Of a stretch of DNA of 64,000 nt, positions 47,735 through 58,788 are shown piece after piece. The stretch is from Erythrophleum ivorense (lineage: Eukaryota > Streptophyta > Magnoliopsida > Fabales > Fabaceae): NCBI GenBank assembly GCA_026724425.1, contig JAIUCV010000007.1, positions 22,287,286 through 22,351,285 of the forward strand, written 5' to 3'. The notes under the pieces are model-generated. The model saw only the letters and a list, made by a program, of their open reading frames with translations. It did not search any database and was not told the DNA's origin. Position numbers and translations under genes: made by a program. Position 1 is the first letter of the stretch; every line of letters starts with the position of its first letter.

Positions 47735-50302
47735 TGTAACACCTTAACTTCTAGCTCATACCCATCATGCCCTCATACTCATATGCACATGTTAAGCTTA
47801 CAAGGGAGATGATTAACTCTACCTTGGTGTTATTTCTTCATGGCATTAGGCATGGGTAGATATTTACTTTAGAGTCACATGGACCGGGTGAGCTCTTTCT
47901 ATGCATCCTCATGCTTAATTTCACTATTAAGACTTATTTCAATCCCAAACATATGCTTTAAACTCATGGAAAGCAAAAAGGGAGATGAGACATGCATTTT
48001 CGTTCTTGGCAGATTTTGCTTCATTTCTGGGCTAAGTTTGAAAATCCATAACTAAATATAGAAAAATCGTAACTATATGATCTTGGTCATTATAGAAATC
48101 TTAAGACGTCTAATTCATGCTAAAAATATGTAGAAGTCTCAATATCTCTCACATTATGCGTTTGACATCAAGAATCGTCCATTGGTCAGAGGGGGCTCTT
48201 TTGCTGTCACAGTTTACTGATATGGACTTTGAAAATGTCTAACTAATTCCACAAAAATCCAATGCTTGCAAATGATATCTATATGGAAAGATGTGGATGT
48301 TAACTAAAGAGAAAAATATCTCCAAATCAGTTTACCAAGCCAAATTCCCAGAAACTGATGAAACAGTACTTCGGGTCTGGTTGGGTGTCTAATTCTGGGC
48401 AGGAACTTCGAAATTGCATATCTTCCTCTCTAGACCTCCAAATGAGGTGCTTCTAGTTCTTACAAGTCTCTGTGACCATCTAGTTTCTGTGTATAAAATG
48501 TTGTAGCCATTGGACTATGTTTGCCCCTCGGAGGACACGATTTCTAAACTGACCAAATGAACAGTGTTTTCTGAAATCCGAATTTCTGATGTCAACTTTG
48601 AAAAATCATAGAGAATGCTATAGACCTCTGAATGACATGAACTCTAGCTTCCCAAAAAGCTCTAAAAATGATCTAGGTACATGTCAAATTTCAGAACAAG
48701 AAGAAGTCATATGGTTAACCGTTGACATCATGTGCAAAAAGCCTTTTCTTGGCTAAAAGTGGGGCTCATGGGGTCCAATCTTGGTTCTTCTACCTCTATG
48801 ACCCTTTGAGCACATGTGAAAGCATCTATAAGGGCCATCAATCATGGCTCAAGTGTTTAGTAACCTAGATTGGAGAAACTCACTACTCCATGCCCACTTA
48901 TGCACTCATATGGCCTATGCTAGCATTGAACATTTCACATCAAATTTGCCTCTTCATTCACAATAGGCCTCATTCTCATACATTCATCATTCATACATAC
49001 ATTGTCTTACAAATACTCTTAAAGGCTACATCATATACATGGTTAATTTACATCTCATGTCTCATATACAACATAGTGATAAAAAATGCTCTTTTACAAG
49101 CCTTAATTTCTTTCCCTAGCTTCAAACTTGGTGGCCCCCATCTCTAGCTTCACTTGGTCCACCTAGCATGTTTGGATGGTGGAAAGGGAGGGTGAGATTC
49201 AAAGAATCTCAGTAGCTCAACTCTCATTCAATCATACATATATAGCATGCAAACAAGTCTCATTGTGCATGTATGGCATGTTAGCATATAAAATTATGAT
49301 GAAAGCATTTAAAACATGTGAATTGGCCATGCATAAAAGGAAAATATTCTCAACATGTGAGTAGGCTATACATAACATTTAGAAGTTTGCCAAGTACATA
49401 GATTAGCCTCACCCACTCACTTGTGGCTTTTGGCTCTTAAGAGGTTCTTAGACTCAACCCTTACTCTTTAGGAGTCAACCTCACTCTTGGGAGACCCTTT
49501 ACTTTGTCTCAACCAACTTAAGGGTTTGGCTCATCCTCACCATGGCTAAAGGGTTATTGGCTTTTCCATTCCTCAAGCAAACCAAAACAATCATGTAAAT
49601 CATCATTTCAATTCATAGTATGTCATCATGCTAACACACTTCTTATAGCTCATACCATACATACATACAAGTAAGACAATGTAAACACACAATTATCATG
49701 AAAGAAGGTGGAAAGAGCTACCTTATTGGCTATTAACAACTTCCTCTTCCACTTGTCTCCTCTCTTGTGGATTTCACTACCACTTCTAGATGGGAGAACT
49801 TCTCTTGAGCCTAACCACACAAGAAGCATGGAATTAATTCTTTAATACTTGATTCTTGAGCTAGGGATCTCTTTCTAATCAACCCTATTGAGCTTCTTAA
49901 ACTAGGTTTCTTTCTCTCACTAGAACCCATTAGTTATCTTCTCTCTTTGCTCAAACTCTTATGCTCTTAAGAAAGGAAAAGCAAGAAAGAGAAGACTATA
50001 TACTTCTAACCTCTCTCAAGAGTGGCTTCCCACTCTTTCTCTTTTGAACCAAGCTCAAAACCTAACCATCTTAGCTATCAAAACCATAGGAAGAGAGGAG
50101 AAGGGGAGAAGGGCAACATACTAAGAGAAAAGCCATGAGAATCCTTACCTTTCTTGTCCTTTCTTCTTTTCCTAAGCTTCTCTCTCTCTCTTCCGCTCTT
50201 TTTTCTCTCCTAAAGCGAGCTTGAGTCGGTTAGAAGAAGAAAGAAGAGATTTGGAGGCTTTTAAAAAGTTAAATTCTCTTTTTCTCGCTTTTTCAGACTG
50301 CA

Positions 50303-50578
50303 CTCGCTATAGCGAGCCATTGCCCTCGCTACAGCGAGCTCGTGTCTGTTCTAGACCTTCGCTATGCCATCGCTATGGCGAGATCGTGTCTGTTCCAGAC
50401 CTCTGCCTTCTCTATGGTGTCGCTACAGTGAGCAACTCTCTGGTTTTTGTATGGAATACCCGCACTCACTATAGCTAAGAGCATTTTCGCTATTGCGAGA
50501 AGGCATTCTCGCTATAGCTAGGCCATTTCTCACAATGGTGAGAAGCTGAATTCGCTATAGCCGGGCTGTGGCGAGAAG
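50303..50578. repeat. Palindrome cluster, CTCGCTATAGCGAG type
   Basis: About ten variants lie in 280 bp. There is a perfect CTCGCTATAGCGAG at 50303-50316 and CTCGCTACAGCGAG at 50325-50338, then TCGCTATGGCGAGA (50370), CGCTACAGTGAG (50421), CTATAGCTAAG, CGCTATTGCGAG (50488), CTCGCTATAGCTAG (50509), CTCACAATGGTGAG, CGCTATAGCCGG and GCTGTGGCGAG. A 21-bp flank around GTGTCTGTTCTAGACC is also repeated (50341 and 50387). It lies within ~110-380 bp of this LTR's start, where LTR enhancers usually sit. Confidence 0.8.
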
Positions 50579-50639
50579 ACTTAGAATTTTCAGCCCTTTG
50601 AAAATTTTAGCTTTCTCTTTTCTCCTTCCTTTTCTTTTC

Positions 50640-50670
50640 TCTTTTCTTTTCTTTTTTCTTTTCTTTTCTT
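50640..50670. repeat. (CTTTT)n pyrimidine tract
   Basis: Repeated TCTTTTC units lie close to the start of the minus-strand solo LTR. It is purine-rich on the sense strand. Confidence 0.85.
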
Positions 50671-50680
50671 GGTTGTTACA

Positions 50681-52581
50681 GTGTGTTCTTAGTAGTTGAA
50701 GCTCAACCTAATCCATTTGACTTCTTGGGTGTATGGGTAAGTGTTCCATTTTCTCTTGTATAGTGTATGTGCTGAATTCCTACATTTTGGATTGACTTTT
50801 GCTGCATGGTTTGTACATGTGTGAAAATGGAGTTGTAGGGAGTGAATCATGGTGAGCTTTAATGTATGGACCCTAAATTGGTGTAATAGATCATTAGGAA
50901 GCTTGGATAAGAAGTTCTTCATGGTTTCTCGTTAAGATTAAGCTGTGGATAAGGAGAATTTCCTTGCCAATGATAGTTAAATGATGATAAATCATGCTTA
51001 TGTTAGGTTTGGTATGCTTTGGATCATGGTGGTAGCTAGAGGAAGAGTAATTAGCTTCATTGAAGTAACTAGGGTTATTTTTCTTAATTCCATGTATATG
51101 CTCATGTTAATATGATATTTGTTACATATGCTTGATTTTGAAATACTAAATGATTAGTTAACTAATTGAATTATGATTATAATTGGACCTTATGAGTCTA
51201 TGGTGAAGTTGTTGTGCAACTGCCACTTGTGCATATGTTTTGATCGGGCACCGGGTTATGATCAGACCCTAAATATACTGAGCCCTGATTGTGCTCATTA
51301 TGAAGCAGGTGCCGTGGATGGACCTCTCTCGGTGTTATTGGCCATTAACATGTTGTGTGTGATTACTGGAATGGGGCATAATCATTGGTAGGTCAACTAG
51401 TTCATTTGCAAATTGAATTAATGGTTCTGGTATTGATGATATGAAATTACATTATATTGATTAATCTGTACATATATATATAATTTGCCTCTTGTTACCG
51501 AGATTCTATATCTCACCCTGGTTATGGGCTAACATTTTTAAAGGGCTGCACCTCTTAGTGGCAAGGAGAAAATTAATGGAAACTTACTATGTGGTTTAGT
51601 AGTAGGTAGATTTAGAAATCTTGTCAGATTGTATTTGTATAATTAGACTACTAGTTTTATGTAATTGCTGCATTGCATCATGAATTGCCAAGTATAAGAA
51701 CTGTAATCATTTGATACATCAGATGTTAATTTAAACTAGTTATGTATGGAATTTCTATTGGGATTTATGTTTGTATGGAAATGTGAGTAGTGTATGAACT
51801 TTTTGCTATCATTGATCTATGAACTCACTGGTTTATGGTGGCTAGAGGGTTAAAGATCTATATTTGAGTTTTGAATGGGTAATAATAGATGTGTTAGGCA
51901 GATTAGGTAAAAGAAAGACACTAAATCTTCACAAACTAAGTTAAAGTGGCCTAGAGTGTTACTAAAGGAAGAATTGGAGAGCATGGGATGAAATCTTGGG
52001 AGTTATAGAAACAGAAGAGAATTGGCCATGGCCAAAATTGAATTAGTCACGGCCAAAAGTGATGAAGTTGCCCAGGGAAGGAAATAGAGAGAAATTCGTC
52101 ATGGCAAAATGTGAGAGGCAAGTCTGATGGTGTTCCAGAAGATAATTAGCCACGGCGAAAGGGGTATTTGGCCACGGTGAAATGTGCAAAATTTGTAAAG
52201 GTGTAAGGAGTTGAACCCGATAGTAATTGGCCGTAGCTCGAGAGAATTTAGCCGTAGCGAAGGTGCTCAATTTCTTGTACTCACCTAGAAACCTTAGTTT
52301 CTCTTATGGTAATACTAAGGAATGATTTAGAAACACTTGTAGGAGGTTTTTGTGAGTTGGAATTGATGGATGGAGGAATCAAAGGCTCCTCATTGATAAT
52401 TAAATTCACTTGCACATTTGAATAATTGTGATTGTTTAGTTAATGACCCTAATAACATCAAGGTTCAAATTTTCTTACATTTTTCAAATGTAATTAGTTG
52501 TAATGACTTTCAACCTTAATTTATGATTATTAATCGCATATTTAACTTTGATTACGATGATTAGAAATTAGGGTTATTACA
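50681..52581 (+). other. 3' part of the second-family LTR
   Basis: This is the last own segment of the host LTR. A second GGTAAG donor-like site at ~50733 is about 220 bp from the first once the nested LTR is removed. A GC-richer block at 51200-51390 and the palindrome cluster at 52022-52262 follow. A 72-codon frame at 51173-51391 has no recognisable motif. Confidence 0.5.
52022..52262. repeat. Palindrome cluster, TTGGCCATGGCCAA type
   Basis: Seven variants occur in 240 bp: the perfect palindrome TTGGCCATGGCCAA (52022-52035), then TTAGTCACGGCCAAAA, TTCGTCATGGCAAAA, TTAGCCACGGCGAAA, TTGGCCACGGTGAAA, TTGGCCGTAGCTCGAG and TTAGCCGTAGCGAAG. Later variants such as GCCGTAGCGAA resemble half of the CTCGCTATAGCGAG motif found in the neighbouring nested LTR. 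The role is unknown. Confidence 0.75.
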
Positions 52582-52586
52582 TTGGG

Positions 52587-52787
52587 TATCTTTATGATAT
52601 TAAAGAAATCCCAGTTCATTAGTTACAAAAGATACTGAACTTTACTTGGAAGCTTTGAGGAAATGCTACCATCATTAGTAGAGATGAGAATATTATTTGC
52701 TTCAATTTGAGGATCATGAAGATAAGAAATATGTCCTTCGCAATGGACATTGGGCTATTGAAAATTTTATGATGGTGATAGAATAGT
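52587..52787 (+). pseudogene. LINE ORF1 fragment, DUF4283-like
   Basis: The frame DENIICFNFEDHEDKKYVLR followed by NGHWAIENFMMVI has the layout of the DUF4283 domain (F-x-F, a charged stretch, the V-L-x-x-G-x-W box, then hydrophobic V/I). This domain is common in ORF1 of plant L1-type LINEs, which would bind the element's RNA. It is cut at 52787 by a solo LTR and continues at 56218. Confidence 0.65.
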
Positions 52788-55700
52788 TGTAATACCTTAG
52801 CTTCTTTAGCCTTTCTATTACTTTGCCAAAGGTTTTACTTATGTAGCTTCATTCATTTTGCAAGAAAAGCAATACATTTAATGTATTATTTTTGCATTGC
52901 ATAAAACTTTAAAAATTTATCTTGTGCTCCATGGACCCTATGAACTCCCTAATATTATTCTCTACTCATAATCCACCCATACAAGTCATAAATATAATAA
53001 AACATTACATACATCTTGGATTGGAAGCCATACACCAGAAAAATAAAGAGTTGCTTTCAGGTTTTTGATATAACTTTCTGGTGCAAACTTTGAAAAATCA
53101 TAATTAATTTTATAAAAATTGAAATCAAGCAAACCATACCATTCTAAAAATTTCTAAATGTTAAATAATTAATAAAAATAGTTCTAGACCAAAAAAGAAG
53201 CATTTAACCCACAAAAATTGATGGGATAATACCAGAGGTCAAGTTACTTTACTGGTACTATCATCCAACTTCAAAATTTTGGTTCTCTCTCTACAGAGCT
53301 CCAAATGGGGTGATATTAGTGGCTATGGAAAGATTATGGTATTTAGTTTATGACTATAAAATTTCATAAGTATTGGACTTCATTTGGTCCACTTGTGATA
53401 TAGAAATATAAACTGACTACATGAATAGTGCATCCTACCATTCTACATATTTTTTTCAATTTTGAAAAATCATAATAAATTTTCTAGAGCTCCAAATTGG
53501 ATACATTTTAGCTCTATATGATACCTATATTCATGCCAAATTTCATAGAAAAATCTGTCCATTTAGTCAATTGGGATTTAGCTCACCATTTGGTCACTTT
53601 TAATGTTCAAAATGGTTCATTAAGGTGCCAAATTGCTTTCTAGATCATTCATGGCCCTTGGACAAGTCCAAAACCATATTCATAGCCTAGGGAGATATGC
53701 CATTTGGCTCAAAATATCATGGAGTTCATTTTCACTATGCTACTTGCTATCATACACATGAAAGCCATACACATAATGGGGTCTTAAGTGGCATAAACAT
53801 ACATTCTCATTCATATGATTCTAAAATCAATATACACATCATATTCATATACATTTAAGTGTGTTCAAGTATCTACAACACATATATCATAGTTACATTA
53901 TTTGACATCAATATGTCTACAAAATGGCTAAACAACAAAATCCTTGTGAAAGTTATGGTCTTCAAGGTTGGTGGCCTCCATCCCTTAGCCCTTAGATATT
54001 GGAGAGGAAAGAGTGAGATTTCAAGAATCTCAATAGCTCTTAACCTTTTCAAACATACATAATAGACACATTTTCAAGTCAAAGAATGCATGCATGAAGA
54101 TTAAGCTACTAGTAACCGTACATAAAAAAATATTCATGTTCAAGAAGCTCATACATATCATACATTAGCTCTCAAAGGCATTGGTTTAGCATCACTCTTT
54201 TTGCTTAGGACTTTTGGACTTGCCTCACCCATTTTCAAGTGATTTTTGACTAAGCGTTACTCTTCTTGAGACTTTTTACTTTGTCTCATCCAATCCTAGG
54301 GTCTTTTGGCTCATCCTCACACTTACTATGGAACTTTTGGCTTTACCATATCCATTCAAACCAAAACATATTTATAAAATATATTTCAAGAACATCATGG
54401 TACAATGGCATGTAGGAAATAGCTAGAAACATTTCTCATGGCATAAACATACATACACACATCCAAAGATAAGAAAACAACTAAGAATGCATGAAGGAAA
54501 GGTTAGAGAGTTACCTTGAGTGCAAAAACCTAAGCTTTTTCCTTAATTACTCTTTCCCTCTTTTGGTCACACACTTACAAGTGGATGGAGCTTGATTCCT
54601 TTGGCCTAAACACATCAAATGGGATCCAATTACATTCTTGAAACAATCTTTAACACCACACACACTCTAGGGAAGCCTACTTGCTCATATGGTTCAATTA
54701 TGCTTTCATACAAGACTTAAGGAAGAAACCATAGGAATTCACAATCTTGGCTCCATTTTCTCCTTCAATCTATGACTCTTGACTTCATTTAGACTCTTTG
54801 GAACTATCACACAATCATTTTAAGAAGCCTCGCTATATGTTGCTTCTTTATGTCACATTATAGAACTTACACCCCCATCTCTCAATCCATGGCTTCTAAA
54901 TTTTTCCCAAAGCTTCCTTTAATATTCTTCCATCATATCTAGTCCCAATCTATGTTTAAAAAAAAATTAAAACACTCCCTAAGTCCTTCATCTATGCTTG
55001 GCCAAGACATGCTTAAGGATTTGGACCTAAGGACTTTTCTTTGTTTCCTTGAAGGAAAAGGCACTTGGGAGGTTTCCTAGAGGTCTTAAAAACTCAATTA
55101 AGGTCTCACATAAGCTAGGACGTTCTTGGAAGAAACTAGATTTTGCTATGTCTAAGAATCCCTAGGTTTCCATTCTTGAATTCTAATGGTTTTCCTTTGG
55201 ATTTAATTGTATAAGCTTGCTTCCTACACTCTAAAACCTAGGTTCCTTTCTTGCTTTTGGTTAGAAATTATCTCCTCCTACAAGCTTTCTACTTGGCCTA
55301 ACCAATCCCCAAGGAGAGCAACAAGAAGAAAGCAAGAAAGGTATGATGCTTACCTTGTTTCCTTAGCTTCTTCAAGGGCTCTTTCAATTGGTATGGGCTT
55401 CTCCTTGAAACTCTAATCTTCTCCCTCTGAACTAGACACAAAACAACCCCACATCACACATGAAAACCATAAAAAGAAAGAGAAAAGGGGGGAGAATAAG
55501 ATGCCTAAAGGAAGAACCATGAAAACCTTGATTTTTCTTTACCTTTTCCTTGGCTTTTTCCTTCTTTTCTTCCTCCCTCTTGGTGTGTTACTCTTGGCTG
55601 AGCTCTCTCCTCTATTTTGGGCAGAAAGTGGGTCAGTTAGATGGAGGAAGAATGGGACGCCACTTAAGAAGCATATATATTACAAATTTGTTCCTTAAAA

Positions 55701-56212
55701 TTTTCATTTATGTCCTTTTGTTTGGCTAATTCATTTTAAGCTCATTTTAGCTTCTTTTCAAGAATCATATTTTCTATTATAAAATTTAGATCCTCTAACT
55801 TATAAAATAGCTTTGGAATCACTCAAATTAGATTTAAAACTTTCCCGAATGAAAATGCCAAAGTTTGAGTCAACTGATGTTTAAAAATATACACTGAAGG
55901 GGTTTGAACTAGTCCAGGAGTTCCTATGATTTTTGGGGCCTCTGAGAATCTCGAGCAACTCAATTTTTTCATTTAAAAATCCCTTTATGAGTTTTCTAAA
56001 ATTTGCTCATATTTACGAAAATGACATTATGGTTTGGGCAATTTTATTGAATTACTCTAGCTCTAATTTTCAAGAATCTTAAACTTTAGATCCTCATTTT
56101 CCATTATTTACAATTTTATTCTAATTTTATTTGGTCTCAACTCGTTCATGTTAGGGGACTTGCTTTTCAAGTTGACTCGTTTCGTTATTTTTACAAAAAA
56201 TCTGATGTTACA
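52788..56212 (-). mobile_element. Solo LTR in LINE ORF1, R1 subgroup B
   Basis: It runs from TGTAATACCTTAGCTTC to AAAATCTGATGTTACA, with a perfect ATAGT target duplication (52783-52787 and 56213-56217). It has no PBS or interior. The motif array is at ~54180-54350 (minus sense), and donor-like sites read TTACC on the + strand near 55350 and 55540. Subgroup B box at ~53290. Confidence 0.92.
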
Positions 56213-56217
56213 ATAGT

Positions 56218-58378
56218 GGTAGCCTAATATGGTTTTATCATGGCCTTAGGTTTTATGAGCACCAATCTGGATTTAATTTCGGTTCTTCCTTTATAATATC
56301 TTAATGAGAGTGTGGTTAAGGTTCTTGGCAATATGTTAGGTAATTTTCAAGAATATGGTGGTAAAGGCCTACGTATAATATAAGATTTATAAGGATCAAG
56401 GTGCTTATTGATCTTTCTTTGCCATGGTTGATGCCATTTTGGGTTAAGCTTGATGATGTTATCGAATTTGAGTTGATAGTCGGTATGAACGGTGGTTTCA
56501 GATTTGTTGCCAATATAGGCCTATAGGCTATATATATTAGGAATCTGATTGGGATTGTTATATAGCAAGCTATTCAAGTACATAAAGATTGTATATTTCA
56601 ACCTTATGGTGTGGATTTTGTTAAAGATTTTAGGTTCCTGTTTGTGTGCAAATTTAATATGCCTTTTTATACAAAGTTTCAACTTCAAAAAAGCACTAGG
56701 ATGTTGTGTTGTGAGCATCTCAAAGGGGGTTGTTATCATGTTAAGGATTTTAGCCTAATTTCATTTTTTGAGACTGAATCATCTTGGCAACCTCCATCGG
56801 GATATATGGCATTGTCAAATGAATCATAGCTTAAAATGCATCTAGTTCTTTATTTTACTCTATTCTTGAAGAGATTTTACCTACGCAACATTCTCCTATG
56901 GATTTGCAGTATAATGATAACATTGTTATTCCTAGTTATTGAAGTTCCTCTTAAATAGGATGAAGAGGATAAGGTGTTTCTTCCACTCACTCTCCCATTA
57001 TTGATGCTGAGATGGAAGAGCTACTAGCTCCCATGGAATGGACTAAATTACTTTTGTTTGGTCACATACAATAGAGTAGGGAGCTTTAGGAGCACATAGA
57101 GCAAGTTGAGATGTTTTGGTTAATGATCAACATCATTCTCGTCTAGTTACCAAATTGGATATTAATGAATATGGGATAGAGTTAGTAGTGAGCTAGAAGA
57201 CGATAGGAATGATATTGATTTATTAACAATGCAAGACATGGCACCTATTATTAATTAATTAAACCCCATGGCACTTGTTATTGAAATAATGCACATCATG
57301 ACACGTTGACTTATGGAGTATGTCTATGGTTCACATTCAATTGGGTTGATCATGTGTAGTAATCAAATGGGTTTGGTGAGGTCATGGGTCCCTCTAATTT
57401 CAACGGCCTAATTGGACTTGTTTTATTGTTCCATTTTTTTTATTCAATTAATGGGTGTTTGTAGTTGAGTTTGGGGTATCCTGAGTTTTAATTAAACTTG
57501 TCCTCCTAGTCAATCTTTTGTAATTAGGGTGGCCCATTTGGTTGAGATAGGCAGTGGCTTTGGTTTTTATATGCAATGACGGCGTGCTTTTAATGACGCA
57601 TAGAGCTTATTTACAATGGAGTTTCAACAAGTGGAGTTAATGTTATGGTCTTTATGGTCACTTGTTTCTCTACTTGCTAGAATTTCTTTTTTGCCAATAT
57701 CATCTTTTACTCTTAGCTTTCTTTAAGAATGGTATGCATATGCATCTCTTCTTTCTACTTATAGTTCTTTGCCTTGGATATTATTATTATTTTGTTCCTC
57801 CACCTATTACAAGTTGTGAGATTGCTTCCTGACATTCAGTTATCCAATTTTTATACACTTCAGCTTCAAGTTTCATATGGTAAGAAACATTGCTAGAAGG
57901 ATAAGTCTTTTACACATGTGGTTAGACAGAAGATTATGCTTTTTATTGATCCTATTGCAGAGGTTAAAGGTTTTATTGATCTTTTTACTCATGGAGTTGA
58001 ATGGTGTGTGGAAGCTTTTTGGCAAAAGCTTCCACTGTTGTTATGAAGATCCATTGTTAGAATTGTCACAATCTTGGTAAAGCCATAACAGTTCAATAGT
58101 TACATATATTAATATGTACATATCATATTGATTTTTTTTTTTATGGAAATTGAACACACAATGGTTAGAATGTTGAGATGGTTCATTATTTTGGTTATAA
58201 TCAAGTTTTTGGTTAGGACATGGTTGCCTATAATGGTGTCCTTTTTAAGGGTATTATGAGGGCTATGATTGTTAGCTTTTAGACTCTTCTACTCATTAGC
58301 TGCATTTGTAGGTTGTTGACTCTCAGGGTCAGGGTTTTTTTTTTCATCTTTTTTGTTTTTGGGTTTTTAGATTTATCT
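56218..58378 (+). pseudogene. LINE ORF1 remainder to endonuclease start
   Basis: This continues the LINE after the solo LTR. A stretch with VVKVLGNMLGNFQEYGGKGLR near 56300 fits the region after DUF4283. A Cys/His stretch (CCEHLKGGCYHVKD near 56720) may be a decayed zinc knuckle. Around 58200-58280 a frame with YNGVLFKGIMRAMIV weakly resembles the start of an L1 endonuclease. Many stops and frameshifts are present. The middle ~1.3 kb shows no domain. About 270 nt of endonuclease seem to be missing at the 58378/62405 junction compared with a usual protein. Confidence 0.5.
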
Positions 58379-58783
58379 TGTAATGTCCCACATCGAGTAG
58401 AAAGATCCTGTGCTAAGGCCTTATAAGAGGAAGTAGTACTCTCCCTCTTGACGGCATGCTTTTGTGGGATAAAACTTTGGACCTAGATTACCGACTGAGG
58501 CAAGGTATCGAACTGGGGACAATTCCATCGAAGGCTCTGTAAAGAATTGGTATCAAAGCCGGCCTATCCGCGTGTGTACCTTAAGGACGAGGTGGCCCCA
58601 AAAAGGAGGTGGATTTTAATATCCTACATCGAGTAGGAAGACCCTAGGCTGAGGCCTTATAAGAGGGAGTAGTACTCTCCCTCTCGACAGTGCACTTTTG
58701 TGGGATAAAATCTCGAACCTAGATTGCCAGCTGAGGCAATGTATCTAACCGGGAATAGTTCTATTGAGGGCTCTATGGGGAAA
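58379..58783 (+). mobile_element. Complete TRIM element (~405 bp)
   Basis: LTR1 is 58379-58547 (starts TGTAATGTCCCACATCGAG), the PBS is 58548-58560 (TGGTATCAAAGCC, one change), the interior is ~55-68 bp ending in a purine tract (AAAAAGGAGGTGGA), and LTR2 is 58616-58783. It has no coding capacity. The LTR start resembles the TRIM at the left edge of the window, but the body differs, so it is a related family. The flanks are TATCT (58374-58378) and AATCT (58784-58788). Confidence 0.88.
58548..58560 (+). promoter_or_regulatory. TRIM primer-binding site, tRNA-iMet
   Basis: TGGTATCAAAGCC follows LTR1 directly. It differs by one base from the usual TGGTATCAGAGCC. Confidence 0.85.
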
Positions 58784-58788
58784 AATCT

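Larger units (their letters stand above)
47735..50680 (-). mobile_element. Nested solo LTR, R1 subgroup A, diverged
   Basis: It runs from TGTAACACCTTAACTTC to CTTGGTTGTTACA, with a perfect GTGTG target duplication (47730-47734 and 50681-50685). At 2.95 kb it is shorter than other R1 copies. It keeps the subgroup A box (CTCCAAATGAGGTGCTTCTAG near 48437, minus sense) and the motif array (~49400-49570). Near its 5' end, in its own orientation, it carries a palindrome cluster and a pyrimidine tract not seen in the other copies. Confidence 0.9.
42928..52581 (+). mobile_element. Solo LTR of a second family, carrying two nested LTRs
   Basis: The termini are TGTAATACCTTG and GGGTTATTACA, and the flanks TTGGG (42923-42927 and 52582-52586) are a perfect 5-bp target duplication. 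Removing the two nested insertions leaves ~2.98 kb. Visible own pieces are 42928-43023, 46742-47734 and 50681-52581. The sequence differs from R1 apart from terminal bases. The + orientation is tentative: a TATATAAA box at ~47413 is followed by a CT-rich leader and a GGTAAG site at ~47564. The end motif AAGGTATTACA on the other strand would instead favour minus. Confidence 0.85.

Noticed and set aside
51173..51391. 72-codon frame in a GC-richer block
   Set aside because: It lies inside the second-family LTR, has no recognisable motif, and the block is probably untranslated leader.
42928..52581. A complete LTR element with the two R1 copies as its LTRs
   Set aside because: The two internal R1 copies are in opposite orientations, are diverged, and each has its own perfect target duplication, so they are independent nested insertions.
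55501..55698. 65-codon frame with a signal-peptide-like LLFLPLG stretch
   Set aside because: It is antisense in the R1 solo LTR, produced by the purine-rich leader read backwards; frames with the same origin occur in other copies.
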